Positions 1 to 10,662 of a stretch of 21,290 nt of DNA are shown here, one piece after another; the stretch's first letter is position 1, and each line of letters opens with the position of its first letter. The translations under genes were made by a program, and so were the position numbers. This DNA is from Ophiothrix spiculata (taxonomy: Eukaryota > Echinodermata > Ophiuroidea > Amphilepidida > Ophiotrichidae), in assembly GCA_000969725.1 (NCBI GenBank), contig JXSR01S073237.1, one strand, 5' to 3'. Under the pieces are notes generated by a model. That model was given only the letters and a program-made list of their open reading frames with translations. It searched no databases and had not been told where the DNA came from.

Positions 1-34
1 TTGATGTAAAAATCAACGATATCAATGTTAACCT

Positions 35-350
35 GTCTATCAATATCTCTCTCTCAATGCGCATTCCGTTTGAATTGTCAAGTTAAATAACAAGATTTTA
101 GGTAATGTTACCCTTTAATCATTTTTAGTATTTACATTACACGCTGAGCCACGATTATTTCACCTTACTTGTTAATATATACTTCATAGAGCAGTCAGCA
201 ACATATCATCGTTAAGGCATATAATCCTCGGGGATGCCTCTGGGTTCATCCAACTGTAACATGAGCTTCAAGGTGTATTTTGTTTTTCTAATGAATATTT
301 GCTAGTTGGGCATGCTGATGTATTTTACGTCCCAATGTAATGCATGTGTA
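35..350 (+). repeat. Large repeat unit, copy A, left block
   Basis: This block aligns in the same orientation with about 14260-14590 (copy B) and 19495-19820 (copy C). Shared stretches include the string around TAATGTTACCCTTTAATCAT, CAGCAACATATCATCGTTAA, GGGATGCCTC, and AATGAATATTTGCTAGTTGG followed by a CATGCTGATGTATTTT segment. Copy A is clearly more diverged from B and C than those two are from each other. Homology fades after about 350-380 and resumes at about 2535. No protein is recognised here. Confidence 0.85.
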
Positions 351-904
351 TATCAATGTGACTGGTGAAGTTATCAAGGGTACCATTACAGTTGAAATCT
401 TTGTCGATTGTTGAGGACATCAGCAACATCACTATCGTCATCATTGTTGTTGTCGACATCTGTTTTAAATTTCAGACCTTGTTCTTTGCCATTATCATTA
501 AGTTGATATCTCTTATGATCTAATATTGTATTCATACATATATAAAAATTACTAGGCCTATATACATTAGCAAATAGCGAATTCATTTGCAGACCTTTGT
601 CATTATATACTGCATTAATAAACTAGCGTGTTGGAACCCCATGGCGTTATTTACAATAGTTTCAACCACCTTGAGAAAGATAGATCTTTTGAAAACAGCT
701 ATTTATGGGTTTTAAAAGACTTTTTATGGGTTCTGAAAAATTATATATAGCTGTGTTATTTATAGATACGCGCGCGAGACGACTTTCACGCACGGACTTA
801 CGCGCGCCTTAAACTTACACACGCAAGCTATTAGCCGAATAGCCTATCACTTACATTTATGACTAGCATTGTTTAGTGTGCATTTTTTGATTAAATTATG
901 TACT
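351..904. other. No gene seen; small CpG patch
   Basis: This stretch has no credible reading frame and no homology to the other copies of the large repeat unit beyond about 380. It holds a short CpG-rich, alternating purine-pyrimidine patch at 768-808 (ACGCGCGCGAG and ACGCGCGCC), which is unusual for this AT-rich window. Just upstream, TTTATGGGTT is repeated twice within 40 bases (about 702-732). A 66-codon open frame on the minus strand (386-586) has low-complexity Asp/Asn-rich content and no family resemblance, so I do not call it. Confidence 0.5.
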
Positions 905-1771
905 AAAATCAGGTCACTGGGTAAGGAAAATTACATTGTTCTAAAATGTATCAATCCGGTAAATGGATGCCAGTACTGACTAGTGGTATACCGCAAGGCA
1001 CATATCTAGGACCTCATCTTTTTTATATTGTGTATCAATGCAATTACAAAGTGTGTTTAAGCAGCAACAACATTATTAACTGATGACTGTAATATTTATT
1101 AAACTATAGCTGACCAAAATTATACGAAATTTCAGGGCTAAACAAAAAGGGCATCAGGTTCAACGCATCAAAATGCAACATCATGCTATCTGGATTGATC
1201 TGAATATGAATAATTATATTACCAAGAAAATAGACAGACTAGGACGGACATAAAATTGGAAGTCCAAGAACACCTTAAGCTTTATCCAAACAAATTATTT
1301 TAAGCCACTTCTCCCCATCAACAATCTCCAAAATTAAAGCTCCAAAAGTCAATCATTAACTTTACGGACGACTCAAAACGATACCCACTCTCATCTGTCA
1401 TGTATTACAATCCAAAGAAGATGACACGTGAAGATAATCTACGAAGACACAAAGTTACAAGTTGCTAGCTACCTTCTTAAATGTATCCATATGTGGCTTA
1501 TACAAAATAGCACATAGAAAATACAAACAAAGTAGAAAAATCATGCATAAGGATTCATATTCATAACACTAAAGGGAGCACTTTGGCGTTGACATAATAA
1601 AAAGACTAGGTTTTGAAACACAAAGACCTCATACATTAAATGCAGTCGAAAATATAACTACTTTTTTTAACACTCTACATGTATTTGTATTTGCTCCTCG
1701 CGTAATAATGAATGACCTGCCATTTGATATTCAAAGCAGTATACATAGAAGGAAATGTTTACGTAAAAAAT
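905..1771 (+). mobile_element. Decayed LINE (CR1/jockey-like) reverse transcriptase relic
   Basis: Scattered translated segments match the canonical order of a non-LTR retrotransposon reverse transcriptase. At 982-1002 the reading SGIPQGT continues into YLGPHLF, which is RT motif B. At 1082-1093 DDCN corresponds to the catalytic YADD region with its first part lost. Around 1144-1194 KKGIRFNASKCNIMLSG matches the conserved stretch that follows the catalytic aspartates in CR1/jockey-type elements. Near 1662-1771 a segment containing APRVIMNDLPFDIQS resembles the C-terminal block just before the end of ORF2. Stops and frameshifts separate these pieces, and the usual WNSLP has become NDLP. The element is dead. 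It sits inside the region that interrupts copy A of the large repeat unit. The C-terminal match is weaker than the motif B match. Confidence 0.6.
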
Positions 1772-1795
1772 GACAAAGTTATATCGCAACATAGA

Positions 1796-2294
1796 CAGTC
1801 CGGTCCAACTGCCCATTTAGGAAAGGTTGCCTGATACAGCAGCACCTTTCCCAATCTGGCAAGTATAATACCCATAATGCATTGCGAAGCCTATTGTATT
1901 TTAAAAAATCTTAGCTGTGAACCAAACGACACTTTGGTTGGCGATGATTTTTGGTATACAGCAAGAGGGTCATATTTGGAGGGTTTTCACCAAGCGAAAA
2001 AAATATTGACCAGGAGCAAAGTATTTAAAATGATATAACCGTTTTTAACGGTTTTCCTAATTCAAATTTAAAAAAAGTAAACAAATAGATTTTAATTGTA
2101 AAATGTTGAAACCCTTTTTAAGTTGAGATTTGTTGAGAAAAATAGTAAATAAACTCTTATATCAAAGGATATTTCAAGTTATAAAATTAAACATTTTTAA
2201 TGGTACAGTGCATTGTGGGTATTCATGCTTGCCATATTGGGAAAGGTGCTGCCGTATCAGGCAACCTTTCCTAAATGGGCAGTTGGACTGGACA
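1796..2294. mobile_element. Inverted-repeat element (MITE-like), about 500 bp
   Basis: The left arm 1796-1884 and right arm 2208-2294 are inverted copies over about 88 bp with few mismatches. Both read CCAACTGCCCATTTAGGAAA when entered from outside. Each arm contains its own internal stem-loop: in the left arm GGAAAGGT (1820-1827) can pair with ACCTTTCC (1844-1851). The interior of about 320 bp is AT-rich and non-coding, including a run of A and T around 2040-2100. This is the architecture of a non-autonomous DNA transposon or a foldback-type element. A clean target-site duplication is not visible. The element lies immediately downstream of the LINE relic. No transposase is encoded. Confidence 0.75.
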
Positions 2295-2534
2295 GAAGCC
2301 TATAAACCACTTTGCTTTTTTCCCACATGTTTGGACGTTGAGAAGTTCGAAAAAGACGTATCTTCAAAAAATAAACGATATAATTGCAATTTTTTATTGT
2401 AACGTTTCGAAATGATTGTTTTTCAAATAATTCGTATCTAAGTACCTGTTTGGAAACCGAAATATTCAAGTTTTACTTTAAATAGTTAGTATTCAATTAA
2501 CATAATCATTTAAGCACACGTGGTATCCTTACCT
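2295..2534. other. No gene seen
   Basis: AT-rich sequence between the inverted-repeat element and the resumption of copy A of the large repeat unit. I see no open frame of substance, no motif and no recognisable repeat. Confidence 0.4.
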
Positions 2535-3257
2535 TTGCCGTTAGAATTTAGAATTCAGATCAAGGTGTTTCTTCACAAGTCAGTTTGATATCCCTTGGGT
2601 ACTCTTGAAGCAAATGGGTGTGAATATCCGCTAACAAGACTAGAGCTCTTTGTCAAATCATGGACGTTATATATGTTTGTCTCCTGGTATGTACTTTACG
2701 ATTTCAAAAACCGTAGTTTACTCACCAATATAATATTTATATTTCAAAAACAGTGCGGCAGGGGATATATAAAAATGAGTTGTTAATAGTTCGGTGAAGT
2801 TTTGCAATTGTTGTGATTGCATATTACTTAAGATTCACGTATTTTGTTGCATTTGTTCAGTTTAAGTAATTTATGTTTGAATGTTGAAATTATTACCACC
2901 GCGAATGACGGTGTTTTCTTTGATTTCAAATCCCCACTTGAGCAAAGTGTGTAAATGGCATCAACGTGTGCTTGCGTCTTGTTGACGCCAGCAAATCTTG
3001 TAGTGTGTGTGCGCCATCATAATGCTCTCTTCTCTTCAAGAGGTACTGCTTTCAGAATAAGCCATGTTTAACCATGCAGGAAAAACTAACCATGATACTA
3101 GTCTCGAGAGTTTTTCAGTGTCCAAAGGCACCGAGATCCTTTTCGAGGTCTAATATCGTACGCAATCGAATCCCGCAGGAAATTAATCAGGTTATTCAGG
3201 ATAAAAGTGAGTTCTGATATATTGCTCCGTCCACTTACTAACAACTGATTTTATGGT
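2535..3257 (+). repeat. Large repeat unit, copy A, right block
   Basis: This block aligns with 15370-16095 in copy B. Anchors are GAATTCAGATCAAGGTGT, CTTGGGTACTC, the segment TCTTGTTGACGCCA (about 2977), CCATGCAGGAAA and GAATCCCGCAGGA (about 3168). Homology stops at about 3257, just where LINE sequence begins. Part of the block (about 2884-3070) keeps a reading frame parallel to that of copies B and C over about 60 codons, with one stop and a 3-base length difference. See the frame entries for copies B and C. Confidence 0.8.
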
Positions 3258-3262
3258 AGAAG

Positions 3263-4779
3263 TTGTTTAATGATGTTGTTGATAAACACATCCCAAAAAG
3301 ATCGAAACGTATCAAAGCTTCTCCAACACCATGGATTAACAATGATATAAAACAAGAAATGGTAAGACGAGATTTTCTTCATCGGAAAGCTTTGCGTAGT
3401 AACAATAATCATGACTGGGATAAGTATAAAACATCTCGCAACAAGGTAACAGTTATGATACGTAAATCAAAAGAACAATTCTATAAACAAAGTGTGGCTG
3501 AATGTAATGGTGATTCGAAAAAATTGTGGAAAACATTACATGATATCTTACCATCAAAGGTAACACAAACACCGACATCAATTACTGTTAATGACATACA
3601 GTAGTTTATGATAATGATAATGATATTGCCAATGGTTTTAATGAACAGTTCACAAATGTAGCTACTAATCTTATTGCACAAAATATAAATGTTTCTGATG
3701 TTTTTCCTGATATAAGTGTTCCCAATTTTGATAATAAACCTCGATTTGATTTGCCATATATTTCTGTTGATTTTGTAAGCAAGGAAATTGATAAAATGAA
3801 TGTAAAAAAGGCTACTGGGCTTGACGATGTCAGTTGTAAAATGTTAAAAATTGCAAAGCCTGTAATTGTACCAATATTAACACATATCATGAACATGTCT
3901 CTTAGAACAGGAGTGTTTCCCCGCTCGTCGAAGGATGCCAAGATTATTCCCCTTCACAAAGGTGGTAATTTTGATGTTAACAATTTTCGACCAATTGCTA
4001 TCCTTCCCATTTTAAGTAAGATCATTGAGCGGGCTGTTCATAATCACTTATATGAGTATCTTACTATACATAATATTTTAAGTGAAAACCAGTCAGGATT
4101 TCGATCAGGTTATTCGACTGAAACGTGTTTGATTGATATGGTGAATAATTGGAGTTGTAATATAAATTCTGGTAAAATGACTGGTGTTGCATTCATTGAC
4201 TTACGCAAAGCGTTCGACACTGTAAACCATGACATTTTATTGAGTAAATTGGAAAATATTGTTGTTCAGAGTCCTCCTTGTGCTGGTTTAAATCATACTT
4301 AACCTGTAGATACCAGAAAGTATATTTTAAAGATTGTTTATCAAATTCTTATGAAATAACAACAGGTGTGCCCCAGGGCAGTATTCTAGTGCCATTGTTC
4401 TTCATTATTTTTTATTGACAGTATGAGTAGTGTTGTTAAACATGGTCATATTTCAATGTACGCAGATGACACTACTCTATCTGTCACTGGAAATGATGCA
4501 AATGATATTTCTACCAAGCTTATATCTGACTTACATGAAAATATGAAGTGGTTAAATAAGAACCAACTCTTCATTAATACTGAAAAAACGAATGTAATGT
4601 TACTTGGTACTGGATCTAGATTACGGAATGTAGATAAAAATGATTTTCGTGTTATTGTAAATGATAATGAACTAAAAAGAGTAAACAAGGCAAAATGTTT
4701 AGGTGTGCAAATTGATGATGAACTAAAATGGCATAACCAGGTGAACAATGTGACCCAAAAACTTTTTCTTACCTTCTGA
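3263..4779 (+). pseudogene. 5'-truncated LINE ORF2 (CR1/jockey-like) with reverse transcriptase domain
   Basis: This is the central part of a non-LTR retrotransposon ORF2, which copies element RNA into DNA at a nicked target. The first piece (3263-3604) is the linker after the endonuclease domain, with KPWIN-like TPWINNDIKQEM and KKLWKTLHDILPSK. A frameshift near 3590-3604 moves the reading to a frame that runs to 4302. That frame carries the RT blocks in order: KKATGLDDVSCKML, FRPIAILPILSKIIER, ENQSGFRSGYSTET and motif A FIDLRKAFD (4192-4218). After a stop at 4300-4302 and further frameshifts come motif B GVPQGS (4365-4382) and catalytic motif C YADD (4459-4470). The latter reads on through KCLGVQIDDELKWHNQ to about 4779. 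The endonuclease domain, the C-terminus and the 3' tail are missing. The family is certain at LINE level; the exact clade is less so. Confidence 0.92.
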
Positions 4780-5952
4780 AATTTTATCAAACCCTTATCT
4801 AGGGATTTTGTCGGCTAAAAATGAACTATGTCAAGGGATTTCTGTGAAAATTTAGGCGACGGATCCCTGTATATCTTTTACATGGAAGCACCCCACGGGA
4901 AAATATAAACATAGCAATATGTGAATGTGAACATACTATACGCATAATTTATGACAATCTTTGTGATGTAGTTTGTGACACATTGATATTAGAATCTAAC
5001 AATATCCATTGTTCTGAATCATGACGTTTTAATAAGTCACGTGCCCCGATTTTAGCGCGTATTTTGTATGTATACTGATTAGAGAATACTTACACCTCAG
5101 AAGAAAGCATTATTCATGATGGTGTTAACTTTCGTTAGCTGTGTAAAGCACGTCTTTTTAAAGACATGCTGTAAAATATTTCAATCCTAATAGAAGAAAA
5201 AAAAGGTTGTTTGTTTGTAGTAAAATTAATCTTGTTATATCAATGTCATCGTCCTCAGAGAGAAAAAAACGACATAGGCAAAGGCAATTAAATAGTTTTA
5301 TACATGCTAGACATTAAGAACCACTTAGCGAACACTCAATATATTTCGCCACAGGCTATTGTTTATAAAGAACCAGCAAAATTTGTGTTGTTATAACATG
5401 CAAGATCACATGGATTAGTACATGCCTTTGGATTATTTAAATTGAAAGGCAATTGCCCAAAGCGGGATTTAATGGTCAATGCTTTGTTTCTGCTGGGGCT
5501 TAATCAGTCAGAATGTTAATCAGTAATAAATTGATACCAATAATGTAAATAAATAGCTGCGAAAAGTAAGGGCAATTAGAAAATATTTTTTCTACTTCGA
5601 TTAAAACAACTTTCCAACATTTGAAAACGTATGATATTTGAAAACGTATGAAAGCTTCTGCACGTTAGTCTTGAAATGCAAAGAAAACAAAGGCAATGTT
5701 GTACAAAAAGGCTACACTATCAATTAAAGGAGCTAGGCCCGATTTTTCAAAATTTAGTTTTCAATGTCATATGACAGAAGACCATTGAAAAGATCCAAGT
5801 TTCAAATTTCAGCTGAATCGGTCAAACCGTTTTGATTTTATGAACAAATTTGTATTTTAGAGCCACCAATATGTTACTGTGTAAAATTAATTATGGTAAC
5901 CATAATTAGATACATTTTCATATATATCTCAAAAACGTAACATAACTCAGTC
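4780..5952. other. Unassigned AT-rich stretch between two LINE relics
   Basis: No gene or known element is recognised. Two small structures are visible. TTTGAAAACGTATGA occurs twice in tandem with a 2-base spacer (about 5620-5651). A 21-base palindrome at 5888-5908 has perfect 10-base arms (TAATTATGGT) around one base. The piece right after 4779 does not resemble the expected continuation of the upstream LINE ORF2, so that element is truncated or rearranged there. Confidence 0.5.
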
Positions 5953-6660
5953 GTGAAATTTTACATGGGGTATGAGAAAAATATGAGCAACATTTTGGTA
6001 CCAAAATCTCAAAAAGTTCGAAAAAAAATTGAGGAAATCGGACCATGCTCCTTTAACACACTGGATGGCAGCAAACTCGAAATTGTCCAGGATTTCAAAT
6101 ATCTAAGTGCCTCGATTGAAAACAGTGAGCAGGACTTCAACGTTAGAAGGCAACAAGCCTGAAGGGCATGTAACAGTATGACGAAAATATGGAAAAAACT
6201 TCAAAGAAACTTGAAAATTAAGTTATTTACTACCACTGAGGATTCCATACTGACATACGGAGCTGAAACCTTGACACTCACTGCAAAATTGAGAAAATTA
6301 CTCGATGGTTGCTACACACGCCCTCAAAGGAAAGTGCTTAATGTATCATGGCAATCACAAACCACCAACAGTGAACTGTATGGGAGCATGATGTCAGTAT
6401 CAGAGAGACTGAAATTGAGACGAATGGGATTTGCTGGGCACTGTGCCAAAAGAGAAGATGAAGCCATCTACAAAGTGCTTCTTTGGCAGTCTAAGCATGG
6501 TAAAAGAGCTAGAGAACCTCACACAAAGAATTACATCAACCTCTTATCAGAGGATATGGGGCTGGTTATTCAAGACCTGAGAAACGATATGCAGAAAAGA
6601 TCTGTGTAGAGTTGTCGTAGGAGTCCGTTTCGATTTGGAAACCAAGATTATGTACTTCTA
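5953..6660 (+). pseudogene. RTE-type LINE ORF2 C-terminus, degenerate
   Basis: About 220 codons of the C-terminal part of an RTE-clade endonuclease/reverse-transcriptase polyprotein. Signature segments in order are VPKSQKVRKKI, FKYLSASIENSEQDFNVRRQQA, RACNSMTKIWK, TYGAETLTLTAKLRKLLDGC, RRMGFAGHCAKREDEAIYKV and LLWQSKHGKRA. The reading frame is open from 5953 to 6609 except for one stop at 6160-6162 (TGA), where the family normally has Trp before RAC, so a Trp-to-stop change is likely. Near the end a one-base frameshift around 6603-6610 moves the reading to RVVVGVRFDLE, ending at TAG 6658-6660. The RT catalytic core is absent, so this is a 5'-truncated dead copy of a different LINE clade from the one at 3263-4779. 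Confidence 0.88.
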
Positions 6661-6961
6661 GGTAATATTAAAGCAATTAGAATGGGGCATTGAAGTCACT
6701 TTAAGGTAATTATAGTAATTTTTCTCCCTTGCGCCATTAAAATGTAAACATACCCTAGATTCCGACTTAAAATGCAAGCTGATGGCTATTAACGAGTTAC
6801 ACAACTTAATAGTTGTATTGCCTGACCCTATATTAGAATTTCTTAACACATAATGTTTACTAATAAGGTGTTTTTATTTGCATAGAAAGAGCTTTTAGTG
6901 GTTAAGTAATTCGTATGTCTTAAGGCAAGGTTTTTTTTGTTTGGCTATTGGTTTTAGACAC
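6661..6961. other. No gene seen
   Basis: This stretch would include the 3' UTR of the RTE relic if it were present, but I see no simple-repeat tail. No open frame or repeat is recognisable. Confidence 0.4.
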
Positions 6962-7137
6962 CATGGCCCGTATTCCAGAAAGGTGTTTAGCTAAATCAAG
7001 GTTTTATTTCCCGTCAACAGCACGACTCATTGAACTGTTCTGCTTGAAAGCTGCAATGATGCGTATCATTCCTGGACAGTTGATGCTCAGTTAAACAATG
7101 CTTTAGCTAAACATCTTTCTGGAATACGGGGCCCATG
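6962..7137. mobile_element. Short MITE-like element, 176 bp
   Basis: Terminal inverted repeats of about 37 bp bound this element. The left end CATGGCCCGTATTCCAGAAA continues into GGTGTTTAGCTAAA. The right end reads in reverse as CATGGGCCCCGTATTCCAG and continues into AAAGATGTTTAGCTAAA. The interior is about 100 bp and contains the small palindrome AATGATGCGTATCATT. No coding capacity. Length and structure fit a miniature inverted-repeat transposable element. I do not see an unambiguous target-site duplication. Confidence 0.8.
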
Positions 7138-7180
7138 TTTTTAATTTGTTCATATACGGTGACAACAGCAGAAGAAAAAC

Positions 7181-7790
7181 CACGTATTAAAGTTTAACAC
7201 CTTTTCTGGGGTTTTTTTACCCAAAAAAGTACACTTTCAAATCAAACATTTATTTCGTAAATCAAATGAAACACAACCGCGTAGATCTTCTTGATTTGGC
7301 AAAGCAAATGTAAAATGGGTTTGAATCTATGAGCTTAAATTCTTATTTCTATAAAAAAGCGGTTGTTGTTGCAAACAGCCTTTTCTGCCGCACAATTCGA
7401 CGTATGTAGGGTGAATAAGGTGGGTGTCGTTTAATAGGGGTCGTCAAATATTATGGTAGAAGGGGTAATTTGTGAAACCCATAAATCATATTTTGTACAT
7501 TTCATTAATATTTGACAGGATATATGCTTAAAATTTGCCATGTAATTGAATTTTCTCCCTTATTCAGCCACAATCCCACAAAAATATTTTAGCAAAAAAA
7601 ATCAATTTTGGTTTATTTTCACATATATTTCCAATTAGCTCACACTTGCAAGGGTACACCGACTTTATGGCGTCATTCTGATGTCATATGAAGTTCAATG
7701 GTGCTCATTTTGAAATCATTGGTTAGAGGCGATCTATACCTACACGCTGGTAGTAAATATAAAAATCCCCCTTAGTAGTTCTTCATTGAT
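7181..7790 (+). repeat. Direct repeat pair I, copy 1
   Basis: This block aligns with 8217-8780 in the same orientation. Shared anchors include CACGTATTAAAG, TTTCGTAAAT, TTTTCTGCCGCAC, ATTATGGTAGAAG, TTTCATTAATATTTGACAGG, TGACGTCATTCTGA-like GCGTCATTCTGATGTCAT, and GAAGTTCAATGGTGCT. The copies differ by many substitutions and several short indels, so this is an old duplication. No coding frame is shared. Confidence 0.85.
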
Positions 7791-8216
7791 CGAGTTTTTA
7801 AACATTTCAATAAAATTTATGGAGCAGTTTAAGAATTGCATATAGGAATGCTACACTGACTCAAGTCCATGATTCCCTACTGAGGCCAAAAAAGTATATT
7901 GTCCTATAATGATGAATGAAATTGTCATTTAAAAAAATTAATACTGGGTTTTGGTCATCACTTCCTATTGTATGGGTATTAAAGGCAAGTGTTGACTTTG
8001 GTCAGTGTTGCTCTCCTATATTCATTTGCAACGGTAAACAGTGCCATACGCCCCCGTAAGAGTTTTAAAACACAAGGCTACTTTCAGTAAACATGGAAAA
8101 CATCATTTATATTTCAAAAGAACAATTACGGTGTCAATGAAAACAACTCTATCTTAACTGTGTATTGAGTAAGATCGGTTTGTTTTTGATTGAGTTAATG
8201 TTAAAAAGTACGAAAG
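7791..8216. other. Spacer between direct repeats; no gene seen
   Basis: AT-rich sequence of about 425 bp separating the two copies of direct repeat pair I. I see no frame, motif or inverted repeat. Confidence 0.4.
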
Positions 8217-8780
8217 CACGTATTAAAGGTTTGAACACGATTTCTATTTTACTTTTACCCAAGAAAGTACGATTTCATTTTAAACATTGATTTCGTAAAT
8301 TAAATGAAACACAGACGCGTAGAACTTCTTGTTTGGCAGTGCAAATGTAAAAAGAGATTGCAATCCTTATACTAAATTTAAAAAACAGTTTGTTGTTGCA
8401 AACATTCTTTTCTGCCGCACCATTTAACGTATGTGGGGTGAATAAATTGTGTGTAGTTTTATTAGTGGGGGGGGGGGGGGTCTTCAAAGATTATGGTAGA
8501 AGAGGGTGGTTTGTGAAATCCAATAAATCTTATTGTACATTTCATTAATATTTGACAGGATATAATGCTGTAAACTTGCTATGCTGTTAAAAATCCATTA
8601 GCTAAATTTTCACGTATATTTTCAATTGGCTAAAATTTGAAATAGCATACCCAATTTATGACGTCATTCTGACGTCATCTGAAGTTCAATGGTGCTTATT
8701 TTGAATTCAATGGATAGAGGAGGTCTTAATACCTACACACTGGTTTAAGATATAAATTCTTCTTCGTCTATTACATTGAT
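8217..8780 (+). repeat. Direct repeat pair I, copy 2
   Basis: Second copy of the unit at 7181-7790, offset by about 1.0 kb. It contains a homopolymer of 14 G (8467-8480) where copy 1 has four G. It lacks several short segments found in copy 1, such as the CTCCCTTATTCAGCCACAATCC region. The palindromic sequence TGACGTCATTCTGACGTCA is cleaner here than in copy 1. Confidence 0.85.
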
Positions 8781-9557
8781 TTTAGTATCTCTTTTTTTTT
8801 CTTGTTTGCATTACTAAAAGACAAGTAATAACAGTAATAATGGCTTTCTATCATGTCACTTTTGTCGGTAACTCAAAGTAGAATCACATATGGGAGTGCA
8901 TTTAATCATTGGCTGGTGTCTGTGAATTGTTCATAATCTTGGTTATACTAGTCGGTCTATCCCATTAGATATCAAGATTCGGTACTCACCTTGCAAAATA
9001 AATTTACAACAATAATTCAGAGCACTTTGCAATACAATAATATAAGAATAAAAAAGAGATAATATTAGACAATTGCACCATTTTACCGAAATAGGATACA
9101 AAGAGCAGGAGGATAGGAAAAATACAAAAGTCAGGTGGAACGGAAACAACAAACTAGACAGATAAAGTGACAGTTGACGTTGATGGCTTAGTGGACAGCA
9201 ATGGAGAAAACGCCTCTGCTCTTTAGGTATTATCAGATTGTTCGGCAGAAATGATTTCAAGCATTTCCAATTTTTGATATAACCATTTTGCCTTATGTTT
9301 CTAGGCATTGACTATAGGTACAGATCTATCAGGTTGTGATATTCCGCAAAAAAAAATTAAATTACTTATGATAAAACAAAAAAGAGCTGACCTATCAGCA
9401 CTTAGGTTGTGAAATTTTCGTGTAAATGGTAAATGACTGTCATTGATAAATAAGAATTGAAACGAAGAAGACTATAATTGAAATCATATCTGATTGTCAA
9501 TAGTAATTTCGATCTGGATATTTTATCTTTGATAATATCAAACTTATAAATAATATC
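8781..9557. other. No gene seen
   Basis: AT-rich sequence with a T-rich tract near 8790-8800. A 121-codon minus-strand open frame (8943-9308) has leucine/serine-rich, low-complexity content with no family resemblance and no supporting context, so I treat it as chance. Confidence 0.4.
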
Positions 9558-10612
9558 ACTCTATGGGCTGTTTTGTATAATGTTTGTTTTTACGTTAAAT
9601 TTAGTGGCACCAAAAACAACCAAATTCTAATGCTGATATCTCATATATATATACCATTTTACAACTGAATGTCAGTAAATACACTTAATGCACTATGAAC
9701 CTATGCTTGATACATTATTGCGGTAATATTGATATACCGATATTTATCTAAACATATTTATTGTATTATTTAGTAACAAAAGGTCAATATTCACTGCATT
9801 TGACAATAATTGAATTTCTCGAACTTAGTCCCATGCATTCTGATAGAGACCTTAATATTTGGGCATAAAATGAATTCATTGATTTATATAAAACTAAAAC
9901 GTGCTGAAAAGAAAGAGGTTAAGTTTTCTAAGGGACTCAGTGCATACTATTTGCTTTCAGAAAACCGATCAACATCGTCTTTTAGATTTGTATTTCCTAG
10001 ATCTCGTGCGATGGCATACTGAAGTGTTTAAACAAGCCTTAACCATGTTCTGCACGAAATGGAGCAACACATACCTATCAAACAAATCTCGAGTATGTTT
10101 AGCATGAAGTGGAGCAACACTTATCTAGCATATCCATGAGGCCAAAGTCTTTTTGAAACTCTTCATATCAGGGAGGCTGTATTTGAAACAGCGCCGTTCT
10201 AGGTATGAGCCTGTGTAATTCACTTAATCACACTTGCCTCGTCATCCCAAGCGTATTTGCAAACTGCTAAGGGATAATATTTTTAAATATTTACAAAGAA
10301 CATGAAGTTTGCTGCATTTACGGCTCGTCTGAGATGGACGTTCTCATATAACAATCAAAGTGTTGACAAGTCTGATTCCCTCGTTATGACGTTATGATAA
10401 TGACAAGCGCTTTGTAACCATTGCAAAAGTTGCAATATTAATGCCGAAATTATTTTTAGTAATTACATAGGGAGCAACAGTAGCAAAACAGGTTTACTTG
10501 CAACGAGAAAATATTTACGTGTGTACTATCTAGATGGGTGCTTTGGACAATAGGTAACATCACTAGGGTTGACACAAAATCAGTCTATTACATGGGACCC
10601 TGCAGGAGGGGG
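9558..10612 (+). repeat. Near-identical duplication around the gap, copy 1
   Basis: This copy starts ACTCTATGGG and matches 10663-11748 almost base for base, with scattered substitutions and a few small indels. It stops at the N gap, at GCAGGAGGGGG, which corresponds to 11748 in copy 2. Relative to copy 2 it lacks a 51-base segment (11478-11528). Both copies contain a short internal tandem repeat of about 47 bp (AAATGGAGCAACACATACCT and AAGTGGAGCAACACTTATCT, near 10058 and 10110). Similar short open frames appear in both only because the DNA is nearly identical. Confidence 0.95.
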
Positions 10613-10662
10613 NNNNNNNNNNNNNNNNNNNNNNNNNNNNNNNNNNNNNNNNNNNNNNNNNN
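10613..10662. other. Assembly gap (50 N)
   Basis: Fifty consecutive undetermined bases, a conventional scaffold-gap length. It sits exactly between the end of duplication copy 1 and the start of copy 2. The true size of missing sequence is unknown. Confidence 0.99.

Noticed and set aside
768-808. CpG-rich patch as a possible promoter or CpG island
   Set aside because: Only about 40 bases long with no adjacent gene; far too short for an island.
2130-2469. Frames of 70-90 codons across the right arm of the inverted-repeat element
   Set aside because: They run through terminal-repeat DNA and adjacent AT-rich sequence with no family resemblance.
3481-4790. Minus-strand frames of 66-114 codons opposite the LINE ORF2
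   Set aside because: They are shadows of the plus-strand reverse transcriptase frames, which carry clear RT motifs.
8943-9308. 121-codon minus-strand frame
   Set aside because: Low-complexity Leu/Ser/Phe-rich content, no recognisable domain, no splice or promoter context; expected by chance in this much sequence.
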